This document shows, one piece after another, positions 31,466 to 38,775 of a stretch of 64,000 nt of DNA. Each line of letters begins with the position of its first letter. The stretch's first letter is position 1. The DNA is from Subdoligranulum variabile (GTDB lineage Bacteria; Bacillota; Clostridia; Oscillospirales; Ruminococcaceae), in contig NZ_CP102293.1 in assembly GCF_025152575.1 (NCBI RefSeq), positions 620,001 through 684,000 on the forward strand, read 5' to 3'. Position numbers and translations under genes: made by a program. A model generated the notes under the pieces. It was not told the DNA's origin, made no database searches, and worked only from the letters and a program-made list of their open reading frames with translations.

Positions 31466-33002
31466 TCATTCGTCCACGGCGGCCATATCTTCATCCGACA
31501 GGTCTATGTCGTAGAGGTCAAAGGTTTCCTCCTGCGAAACCACTCGCTGCCGTTTCCGGCGCAGGGCGGTCAAGTACCTGTCCACGTCAAAATAGTTCTT
31601 CTTGTCGGTGTCGGAAAGGTATTTGTAGCGGGGATGGCGGGTAATGTCGTATTTCTCACTGAAAAACGGTCTTACGCCGCGCACCTGCAAAATACACTTG
31701 CCTCCGTCCATCGTGGCGATCTCGTCCTGTGACATCAACTCCTTTCCTAACTTCTGATAATTCAATCCGTGAGAGGTCTGTGCGCCCCGGTTTTCACTCT
31801 GGTTGTAGCTGTCGATGGTTTCTTTGCCCAGCACGTCAGAGATTTCCTTGGCGTTTTTGCCCCGCCCACTAAGGAAAAGCGTACAGTCGCAGTTGTCGGA
31901 AATGATTTCCGCAGCGTCCTTGTAGATGGCCTTTAACTGTGACTGGCTTTGCAAAATAATAGAAGCCGAGATTTCCCGGCTTCGGATGGTGGCGATCAGC
32001 TTGTCAAAGTTGGGTATCTGGCCGATGTTCGCAAACTCGTCCAGTATCATGCGGACGTGAACCGGCAGCCGCCCGCCGTATTTATCATCGGCCCGGTCGC
32101 AAAGCAGGTTGATAAGCTGGCTCTGCACCATTGCCAGAATGAAATTAAAGGTGGTGTCCGTGTCCGACATAATCAGGAACAGCGCCGTTTTCTCGTCCCC
32201 GATGGTGTCAAGTTCCAGTTCGTCGTCCTCCATCAGCTCCCGGACTTCCCGAATGTCAAAAGGGGCCATTCTCGCGCCCGCGCTGATAAGGATAGAGGAA
32301 CGTGTCTTGCCCGCCGAAAGCAGGAATTTTTTATACTGGCGGACGGCAAAATGGTCGGGGTCGCGTTCCTCCAATCGCTCAAACATCATATCCACTGGCG
32401 ATTGAAATTCCGGGTCGTCCTCGCGGGCTTCGCTGGCATTTATCATTTCAAGCAGCGTCGTGAAGTTCATTTCTTCCTCCGGCGCTTCCTGCCAGATATA
32501 GCCGATCAGGGCCGTGTAGAACAGCCGTTCCGATTTCACCCAAAAATCTTCCGCGCTTTTTTCGCCCTCGCCCTTGGTGTTGCAGATCAGGGTGTTTACC
32601 AGCTTCAACACGTCTTTTTCCGAGTGCAGATACCGAAACGGGTTGTATTTCATGCTCTTGGAAAAGTTGATGGTGTTCAGCACTTTCACGCGGTAGCCGC
32701 TGCGGATAAGGAGCTGGCCCACTTCACCGATCAAGCTGCCCTTGGGATCGGTTATCACAAATGAGGTCGGATAGTCCTTGGACACGCATTGCATAAGGTT
32801 CGGCTTCACGAAGAACCGGGTCTTGCCGCTGCCGCTGCCTCCGATCACCAGAACATTTTTATTCCGGGCGGTCTTGGGGTCTTTCGGCCTGTTGTTCATC
32901 GTCAGCCGTTCCGTCTGTGTCAGCAGAATGTTGTTGTCAAAATTGGGGTCGATATAGGGGGCTATATCCTTGGGGCCGCCCCATCGGGCGCTGCCGTAGG
33001 CT
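31466..33002 (-). pseudogene. VirD4-like coupling protein, N-terminally truncated
   Basis: The ATPase part is complete: Walker A VIGGSGSGKTRFFVKP, Walker B MILDEFANIGQI, and the C-terminal conserved blocks of the CD1115-like coupling proteins. The family is ~600 aa with an N-terminal membrane anchor; here the frame begins at AYGSARWGGPKDIAPY, right at the junction with pcfB. An internal ATG at 32899 could still give a 477-aa soluble protein, but without the anchor transfer function is unlikely. Confidence 0.85.
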
Positions 33003-33143
33003 CTGCTGGCCGTGGTGCAGCTTGGTCTTGCCCTTGTTTCTGGCTTCCAGAAACTTGCGGGCCGCCGCTTGTAGCACTTGGGCCGTCAGCTTGGCCGATT
33101 TGATGGAAAAGGCCATTGTCTTTTGGGTTACTTCCTCCTGCAA
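32990..33143 (-). pseudogene. pcfB, 5' part truncated by deletion
   Basis: The start MQEEVTQKTMAFSIKSAKLT and KFLEARNKGKTKLHHGQQSL match PcfB/DUF3801 proteins (~150 aa), which support the coupling protein. After about 50 codons the sequence switches to virD4, out of frame, and the pcfB frame ends at 32937. TTG 33143 has AGGAGG eight bases upstream. Confidence 0.8.
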
Positions 33144-33248
33144 TCGCTATCCCTCCTTTCGCAGAAGTGCGGCGGCACGGTTAAGGTGGCACCGTCAGCC
33201 GCCGCAGGAAACAGAAAAGGGACAGCCGCTTGCGCCGGTTGTCCCCGA

Positions 33249-33461
33249 TTAAATCCTCACCCGCAGGCCGGAAAGGTCGTCGGCACGGATGCCAACCAGA
33301 TACCAGTCGTCCCCGTACTCAATGCGGGTGGGCTTCCACCTGCCGCCCACCATCACGTCAAAGGTTTCCCCACAGTGCAGGCCGCCGTAATAGTCCGCCA
33401 GATCAAAGCGAATGTCGTAACGGTCGCTGCGCTCGTCGAAGATCAATGCACCCTGTTTCAT
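33249..33461 (-). CDS. DUF5348 family protein, 70 aa
   Basis: The sequence GALIFDERSDRYDIRFDLAD and WYLVGIRADDLSGLRVRI is characteristic of the small DUF5348 proteins found in ICE conjugation operons. Function unknown. AGGAGG precedes ATG 33461. Confidence 0.75.
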   Translation of the reverse strand: MKQGALIFDERSDRYDIRFDLADYYGGLHCGETFDVMVGGRWKPTRIEYGDDWYLVGIRADDLSGLRVRI

Positions 33462-33476
33462 AGGGCCGTCCTCCTT

Positions 33477-34628
33477 TCAGATTTTGCCGGTGTTCATGTC
33501 ATGGGCCACCAGCGCGGTATAGTAACCGTTCATGGTGCTGGGGGCGTTGAACAGCATAGCCAACAGGTATTTCTTGATGTTGCGGATTTCCGAAGTGTTC
33601 TTGCTCAAACACTGGAACACAAATTCAATGTGGCTGCTGTCCAGCTTCATAAACTTGGATTTCACCAGCTCTGCCGGGTAATCGTCCCCAGCAATACGGA
33701 TGGTCTTGCGGGCGCTGCACACGGTTTCCACCAGCAAGTCCACGATCTCGTCCAGCGTTTCCCGGTCAATGCCCTTGGCGTGCTGGCAAAGGTGTTCGTA
33801 CTCGATGTTGTCCATGATGATCTCACGATAAATCTCTATGGCGCTCTGTGATTTCGCTCCCGTTCCTTTCCGTTCCGGCGGCTGTGCCGCTTCGTCCTCC
33901 GAGGGGAAGGGTCGGGAAAGGATAGGAATGGAATCGGTAATTGATACATCCGTAGTTGTTTTTTCTTTACTTGATATATCTTTATTTAATTGCGTTGGAT
34001 TTCCCAATGTCGGTTTTCCCGGTGTCGGGTTATCCGATGTTGGATTTTCCAACACCGGGTTTTCCAATCCCGGTGCGGCCTTGTCCGGCTGCTCTGGCCG
34101 GGGCTGGGGCTGCTCGTAGATGGTGTAGATCATGTCGGCCATTTTGCCCTTGCCGTCCCGGTTCTGCTGTCGGGTGATATATCCGGCTTTTTCAAGTTCC
34201 CATACCGCTGTGCGGATGGCGTCGATGCTTTCCCGGTTGATAAGGGATAAGCCTTTCAGGGTGTAGTCCCAATTTTCCGGCAGGGAGAGCATTTGCGATA
34301 ACAGGCCCTTGGCTTTCAGGGATAAGTCCTTGTTCCGCAGGTGGTGGTTGGACATCACCGTGTAGCCCTTGTTGCGCTCCACACGGAATACTGCCATGTT
34401 CTCAACTCCTTTCACTCGAAATGTCACCGCGTCGTAGGCGGTCAGCTTGCCCGGCTGGTAGGGACATTCCGCATAGACGCAGAATTGATATTTCCAGTGC
34501 GGGCGATAAAAGCGGCAGGTGCCGCAGTCCTCCGGCGTGACCGCCTCGCCGCTGTCGTAGTGGTCGAAACCGGGCTTGCCCTGCATGAGCTGTTCAAAGG
34601 CCCGGTCGCTGCCGGAAGTGAAGTACAT
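33477..34628 (-). CDS. Replication-initiator-like winged-helix protein with DUF6017 C-terminus, 383 aa
   Basis: Two normally separate ICE proteins are in one frame. Residues 1-77 (MYFTSGSDRAFEQLMQGKPG, then CRFYRPHWKYQFCVYAEC) are a cysteine-rich small protein. From Met78 (ATG 34397, with its own AAAGGAG) a RepA-like winged helix follows (LSLKAKGLLSQMLSLPENWD, AVWELEKAGYI), then a Pro/Asn-rich linker and the DUF6017 domain. Both the long protein and a 306-aa internal product are plausible. AGGAGG precedes ATG 34628. Confidence 0.75.
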   Translation of the reverse strand: MYFTSGSDRAFEQLMQGKPGFDHYDSGEAVTPEDCGTCRFYRPHWKYQFCVYAECPYQPGKLTAYDAVTFRVKGVENMAVFRVERNKGYTVMSNHHLRNKDLSLKAKGLLSQMLSLPENWDYTLKGLSLINRESIDAIRTAVWELEKAGYITRQQNRDGKGKMADMIYTIYEQPQPRPEQPDKAAPGLENPVLENPTSDNPTPGKPTLGNPTQLNKDISSKEKTTTDVSITDSIPILSRPFPSEDEAAQPPERKGTGAKSQSAIEIYREIIMDNIEYEHLCQHAKGIDRETLDEIVDLLVETVCSARKTIRIAGDDYPAELVKSKFMKLDSSHIEFVFQCLSKNTSEIRNIKKYLLAMLFNAPSTMNGYYTALVAHDMNTGKI

Positions 34629-34665
34629 AGGCCGTCGCCTCCTTTCTGCTTTTGGGCAAAAAGAA

Positions 34666-34739
34666 AAGCCGCAGACTTTTTTCAAAATCTGCGGCTTCCG
34701 CCCATGAGAAAGGGACACCGTTTGCACGATGTCCCTTTC
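34666..34739 (-). terminator. Tandem hairpins at the outer element's right end
   Basis: A GAAAGGGACA/TGTCCCTTTC hairpin (34708-34739) is followed on the minus strand by an AAGCCGCAGA/TCTGCGGCTT hairpin (34666-34697), then a TTTTCTTTTTG tract. They lie between the element edge and its first gene and would stop transcription entering from rlmD. Confidence 0.75.
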
Positions 34740-34749
34740 AGTCAATTAT

Positions 34750-34917
34750 TTAGTTTTTTGTGTTCCCACACTCCATATCAATAACTACCGAAACCGTGAT
34801 ATAGTCCTCAATACGCTTATTACGGAATTTATCACCCTCGGCGTCAAACACCACATGGCGGGAAAAGTGCCTAAATCTAAGGATTTCTACAAGGTTTCTC
34901 TTTGTAGCAACACTATT
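34750..34917 (-). pseudogene. Separated C-terminal tail of the outer integrase (55 codons)
   Basis: Starting exactly at the att core, an open frame of 55 codons ends at TAA 34750-34752 (VVFDAEGDKFRNKRIEDYIT, VSVVIDMECGNTKN). It has no start codon of its own. It is in register with the integrase fragment at 18953-19738 when the two att cores are joined, so in the excised circle it would form the integrase C-terminus. That it encodes real protein is inference from frame and composition. Confidence 0.55.
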
Positions 34918-36032
34918 GTCTCGACGTGCCGTGTATGGGGGAACAGGTCCACCGGCACAAACCGCTGTGCCCGATATCCCTTTTGGGAAAACAAGGCCAC
35001 ATCCCGGGCCAGTGTTTCGGGGTCACAGCTGACATAGACCACCCGCTGCGGTGCCATCCGGGCGACCGCTCCGATACAGGCCGGGGTGCTGCCCGCCCGG
35101 GGCGGATCCAGGAAGACCACATCGGGATGCAGGGCTTGCCGGGCTGCCTGCTCCATCCACTCGGTGGCGTCGGCGCAGGTAAAGCGGGCATTGCGCACCC
35201 CGTTGCGCCGGGCATTGGCAATGGCATCCCGCACCGCCGCAGGATTGCGCTCAATGCCCAGGACCTGCCCCGACGACGAGGCAGCACAGAGCCCGATGGT
35301 ACCGATACCACAGTAGGCATCCACCACCGTTTCCTTTCCGGAGAGATCGGCCAGTTTCATGGCCGTGCGGTAGAGCACCTCGGTCTGGAGCGGATTGACC
35401 TGATAAAAGCTGCGGGACGAGATGGCGAAGCGCAACCCACACAGGGTATCCAGCACCTGGCCGGGACCGTAAAGGACCTTCTCCCGGTTGCCCAGCACGG
35501 CGCTGGTGGCCGTGGGGTTGATGTTGTGGACGATTCCCGCCACCCAGGGCGCCTCTTTGCGCAGCGCCGCACAGAAATTGCGGCTGCCCGGCAGCGCCGG
35601 GCCGGGCGTGACCAGCGTTACCAGCACTTCGCCTTTACGGGTGCCGCGCAGTACCACATGACGCAGACTACCGGTGCCCCGGTCCTCATCGTAGGCTGTC
35701 CAACGGCAGCTGCGCGCTGCCTGCAGCACCGCCTCCAGCGTCCGGTTCAGTGCTTCCTGCTGCAGCAGACAATCGCTGCCCGGCAGGACCGTATGGGTTC
35801 CCTCGGCATAGAGACCGCAGACCAGTTTTCCCTGGCGCATGGCAAAACTGGCAATGGCCTTGTTGCGATAGTGCCAGGGCTTTTCCATCCCCTGCACCGG
35901 TTCCACCGGGGCAAATTTGCCCAGCAGCGTCTGCAGACGGGTCTGTTTTTGGGCCAGCTGTTCCGGGTAGGGGGTCGCCAGCAGCGGGCATCCGCCGCAT
36001 TTCCGGGTAAAATTGGGACAGGTGTTGCTCAT
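34887..36032 (-). CDS. 23S rRNA (uracil-C5)-methyltransferase, RlmD/RumA family, 381 aa, 3' end replaced
   Basis: The enzyme methylates uridine in rRNA using SAM. The N-terminal Fe-S cysteines appear as CPNFTRKCGGC, the SAM site as VVDAYCGIGTIGLCAA, and the catalytic motif as YVSCDPETLARD. The usual N-terminal TRAM domain is absent. The last ten residues after HVET (IVLLQRETL) come from the mobile element; the original end ETVALLTRREGRR is stranded at 18920-18959. The conserved ETxxLL is kept, so activity is probably preserved. ATG 36032. Confidence 0.88.
   Translation of the reverse strand: MSNTCPNFTRKCGGCPLLATPYPEQLAQKQTRLQTLLGKFAPVEPVQGMEKPWHYRNKAIASFAMRQGKLVCGLYAEGTHTVLPGSDCLLQQEALNRTLEAVLQAARSCRWTAYDEDRGTGSLRHVVLRGTRKGEVLVTLVTPGPALPGSRNFCAALRKEAPWVAGIVHNINPTATSAVLGNREKVLYGPGQVLDTLCGLRFAISSRSFYQVNPLQTEVLYRTAMKLADLSGKETVVDAYCGIGTIGLCAASSSGQVLGIERNPAAVRDAIANARRNGVRNARFTCADATEWMEQAARQALHPDVVFLDPPRAGSTPACIGAVARMAPQRVVYVSCDPETLARDVALFSQKGYRAQRFVPVDLFPHTRHVETIVLLQRETL
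34918..34924. repeat. attR of the outer element (7-bp core)
   Basis: GTCTCGA as at 18953-18959, inside codons for the conserved HVET motif of the rlmD-like gene. Sequence to the right is host, to the left is element. Confidence 0.85.
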
Positions 36033-36045
36033 ATCGGTTCTCCCT

Positions 36046-36075
36046 TTGCGCGGGACTTGCGCGGTGTGATACAAT
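36046..36075 (+). promoter_or_regulatory. Promoter for the flavodoxin-like gene
   Basis: TTGCGC (36046-36051) and TACAAT (36070-36075) are 18 bases apart, about 70 bases ahead of ATG 36148. Confidence 0.5.
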
Positions 36076-36147
36076 AAAAACAGAGCATGCAGACCCCATC
36101 GGGGCCATACATTGTGAAAGGACAGCAAACGAAACGGAGGCACTCTT

Positions 36148-36768
36148 ATGAATGTACTTTTGATCAACGGCAGCCCGCACAAAAACGGCTGTACCTATAC
36201 CGCCCTGAGCGAAGTGGCCAGCGCTCTCAACGAAGCCGGCATCGAAACCACGATTTTCCACATCGGCCCGGCACCGGTGGGCGGTTGTGTAGGCTGCGGC
36301 GGCTGTGCCAAAGCCGGAAAATGTGTTTTCGGCGGCACGGTGGCCGATGTGCTGCCGCTGGTGGAAAAGGCCGACGGCGTCGTCTTCGGTGCGCCGGTCC
36401 ACTATGCCACCGCCGCCGGCAGCATGCTGGGTTTCATGCACCGGCTGGCCATGAGCGGCGGCCAATATCTGCGCCACAAGCCGGCAGCCGTGGTGACCAG
36501 TGCCCGCCGGGCCGGCACCACCACCGCATTGGAGGCCATGGAAAAGGTACCCCAGTTCTTTGAGATGCCGCTGGTAAGCTCCACCTACTGGCCGATGGTC
36601 CACGGCGGCAACGCGGACCAGGCCAAACTGGACGAGGAGGGCTGCCAGATCATGCGCAACCTCGGCCGGAATATGGCCTGGATGCTGCGCTGCATCGAAG
36701 CCGGCAAGGCGGCAGGCATTGAGCCGCCCCAGGCCGAAAACGACAAGCGCACCAACTTCATCCGCTGA
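36148..36768 (+). CDS. Flavodoxin-fold NAD(P)H-dependent FMN reductase-like protein, 206 aa
   Basis: The FMN phosphate-binding start MNVLLINGSPHKNGCTYTAL is followed by cysteine-rich VGGCVGCGGCAKAGKCVFGG (~45-65) and VFGAPVHYATAAGSM. These are hallmarks of the clostridial iron-sulfur flavoprotein/NADPH:FMN reductase group. The C(x2)C(x2)C spacing suggests an Fe-S cluster. ATG 36148 follows ACGGAGG. Single-gene unit with its own terminator. Confidence 0.85.
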   Translation: MNVLLINGSPHKNGCTYTALSEVASALNEAGIETTIFHIGPAPVGGCVGCGGCAKAGKCVFGGTVADVLPLVEKADGVVFGAPVHYATAAGSMLGFMHRLAMSGGQYLRHKPAAVVTSARRAGTTTALEAMEKVPQFFEMPLVSSTYWPMVHGGNADQAKLDEEGCQIMRNLGRNMAWMLRCIEAGKAAGIEPPQAENDKRTNFIR

Positions 36769-36777
36769 GTGGGAGGA

Positions 36778-36809
36778 GAGCCGGACGGTTCCACGTCCGG
36801 CTCTTTTTT
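36778..36809 (+). terminator. Terminator after flavodoxin-like gene
   Basis: GAGCCGGACG (36778-36787) pairs with CGTCCGGCTC (36794-36803), then a T-run. The convergent PAP2 gene ends at 36811. Confidence 0.92.
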
Positions 36810-36810
36810 G

Positions 36811-37329
36811 TTACAGCAGTGCTTGCAGCACCCACGCATAGAACTGCCAGCCTACCAGGGCAAACCCGGCGCCGAAGGCAAGACCGGCCAGCACATCGCT
36901 GATATAATGTACGCCGGTGACCACCCGGGACACCGCGATCAATCCCGCCAGAACGGCCAAGGCAGCTCCCAGCGGCACACTGCAATGCCAGGCTGCCACG
37001 GCAATGGCTGCCGCGGAGAAGCAATGCCGGCTGGGCATACTGCGTCCGGATTCCTCCTTCGGGAAGAGCGGGCGGTATCCCAGCGCCGTATAGGGGCGGG
37101 GCCGGTCAATGCGTGCCCGCAGGGCGCTGCCTGCCCAGAAAGCCGCCGCCGGGATCACAATGGCCGGCAGCAGACTTTCCCGATGCCAGGCAGCCAGCCA
37201 GAACAGCAGCAATCCATAGAGGAGATAGACGGCAGCCACCGCCCCCCGGCTGACCAGGTACAAAACACCCTTGGCTGCCGGATGCGCCTGAAACCAGCCG
37301 ATGACGGCACGGTAGCGTTGTTCGTTCAT
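36811..37329 (-). CDS. PAP2-family membrane phosphatase, 172 aa
   Basis: This is a lipid phosphatase type, possibly undecaprenyl pyrophosphate phosphatase. The three catalytic motifs are seen: RARIDRPRP, SMPSRHCFSAA, and SRVVTGVHYISDVLAG, placed between about five membrane segments. ATG 37329 follows GGGAGG. It has a promoter at 37359-37387 whose -35 is shared with the divergent gene. UppP activity would fit the polysaccharide genes nearby (inference). Confidence 0.87.
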   Translation of the reverse strand: MNEQRYRAVIGWFQAHPAAKGVLYLVSRGAVAAVYLLYGLLLFWLAAWHRESLLPAIVIPAAAFWAGSALRARIDRPRPYTALGYRPLFPKEESGRSMPSRHCFSAAAIAVAAWHCSVPLGAALAVLAGLIAVSRVVTGVHYISDVLAGLAFGAGFALVGWQFYAWVLQALL

Positions 37330-37358
37330 GGACGGTTCCTCCCACAGTTGATGGTATA

Positions 37359-37410
37359 AGGATAGCACCCCGCAAAAGGCTTGTCAAACAACGGCGCTTG
37401 TGTTTATAAT
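37359..37410. promoter_or_regulatory. Overlapping divergent promoters
   Basis: Minus strand: TTGACA (complement of 37382-37387), 17 bases, TATCCT (37359-37364) for the PAP2 gene. Plus strand: TTGTCA (37381-37386), 18 bases, TATAAT (37405-37410) for the polymerase-like gene. The two -35 boxes overlap, so polymerase binding may be mutually exclusive. Confidence 0.75.
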
Positions 37411-37443
37411 AAAGGCAGTTCTGATGATACGGAGGACCTGCTT

Positions 37444-38733
37444 TTGTTTGGTTTTGCAAACGGTCTGCTTCTGGCACTTTTCGCTGCGGCAGCCGTGGAT
37501 TTTGTACTTGCGTGGCGCCGATGCGCCGGCCCCGCCAACGGCCTGCGTACTCTATGGCGGCAGGAACATCTGCTGTTCGGCGGTTGGGGACAAGCCTGGC
37601 GGCTGCGGGCCGGACAGGGTGCCTTTTGCCTGGGACTCATGCTGTATGAGTTCACCGTCGTCTTCTGCAACAGCATGGCCCGGGAACAGTGGCCCTGGCT
37701 GCAGGAACGGCTTTCTCCGGTACTGGACACATTGATGTATCTGGCCTTCTTCGCGAAGATTCTGCTGGGCACCCGCTACACCTGGCGCAATCTTGGCGTA
37801 GCCGGGGCTTTGTATTTCATTGCCCGTTGGGTCTACTTCAACGGCCAGAACATCTGGTTTCTGGGCCTCGCAGTGGTGCTGCTGGCGGCCAAGGATGTGC
37901 CTCTGCGCCGGGCGATGAAAGCGTTCCTGGCCTGCGGACTGCCCGTCCTGGCGCTTGTGGAGGTCCTGCATTTTGCGGGGATCCTGGCACCGGGTGCCAC
38001 CAGCGAGCGGGACGGCAGTTTCCGCCTGATGTTCGGCTACGGACATCCCAACACCTTCGGCGGCATTGTCTTCGGGCTGCTGCTGGCCTGGGTGCTGCTG
38101 CGCCGCGTCCGGCTGTGCTGGCTGGAAATTGCAGGTGTGGCCGGTGTGGGGGTGTTTTTGCTGCTGGGCCCGGCATCGCGCTCTGCCGCCCTCTGCGCAT
38201 TGCTGCTGGCCCTCCTGCTGGCAGGGGCCAAGTTGCTGGGGCCTCGTCCGGCAGGCAAGCCAGCTGCCTCCCTGACCGCGGCTCTGGTACCGCTGGTGCT
38301 GGCCGTCAGCCTGATTCTCCCCCTCTTCGTTGTCAAGGTCGGCCCCTGGGCCAGCGATGTCGGTCCTGCCTGGCTCAAAAGGCTGGATGATCTGTTGACC
38401 TGCCGCATCTCCCTTTCCTGGGCGGCCTACCGCGTCTTTGACATCAAGATCGCCGGGCAGATGCTGACGGAATGGCCGGTGCTCGACAACATCTTTGTCT
38501 ATCTGCTTTACCAGTTCGGTCCGGTTTTGCTTGGTCTTGCCGTGATCCTCCTGGCTGCAGCGCTCTACGGCCACGCCCGCCTGGGGCGCTGGCAGGAAGT
38601 GGCCTGCCTTGTGACGGTCCTGTTCTACGGATACATGGAGACCCAGGTGCTGCACATCACCAGCAATCCTGCCGCCCTGCTGCTGTGCGGTGCAATCTTT
38701 GCGCTGCCTCCAAGCCGCTGGGACCCGTCCTGA
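37444..38733 (+). CDS. O-antigen polymerase (Wzy)-like membrane protein, 429 aa
   Basis: About ten to twelve membrane segments surround a loop with FRLMFGYGHPNTFGGIVFG and the stretch LLLGPASRSAALCALLLALL, resembling the Wzy/O-antigen ligase architecture (R/H-containing periplasmic loop). Its substrate is unknown. TTG 37444 is chosen because GGAGG lies eight bases upstream and the promoter -10 (37405-37410) places transcription start only ~27 bases before it. It converges on the glycosyltransferase operon. Confidence 0.7.
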   Translation: MFGFANGLLLALFAAAAVDFVLAWRRCAGPANGLRTLWRQEHLLFGGWGQAWRLRAGQGAFCLGLMLYEFTVVFCNSMAREQWPWLQERLSPVLDTLMYLAFFAKILLGTRYTWRNLGVAGALYFIARWVYFNGQNIWFLGLAVVLLAAKDVPLRRAMKAFLACGLPVLALVEVLHFAGILAPGATSERDGSFRLMFGYGHPNTFGGIVFGLLLAWVLLRRVRLCWLEIAGVAGVGVFLLLGPASRSAALCALLLALLLAGAKLLGPRPAGKPAASLTAALVPLVLAVSLILPLFVVKVGPWASDVGPAWLKRLDDLLTCRISLSWAAYRVFDIKIAGQMLTEWPVLDNIFVYLLYQFGPVLLGLAVILLAAALYGHARLGRWQEVACLVTVLFYGYMETQVLHITSNPAALLLCGAIFALPPSRWDPS

Positions 38734-38744
38734 ATACCAAAAAT

Positions 38745-38772
38745 GCACACCGCAAATGCGGTGTGCCTTTTT
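38745..38772. terminator. Bidirectional terminator
   Basis: GCACACCGCA (38745-38754) pairs with TGCGGTGTGC (38757-38766). T-runs follow on the plus strand and, from CCAAAAA upstream, on the minus strand. It ends both the polymerase-like gene and the long minus-strand operon. Confidence 0.9.
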
Positions 38773-38775
38773 CCA

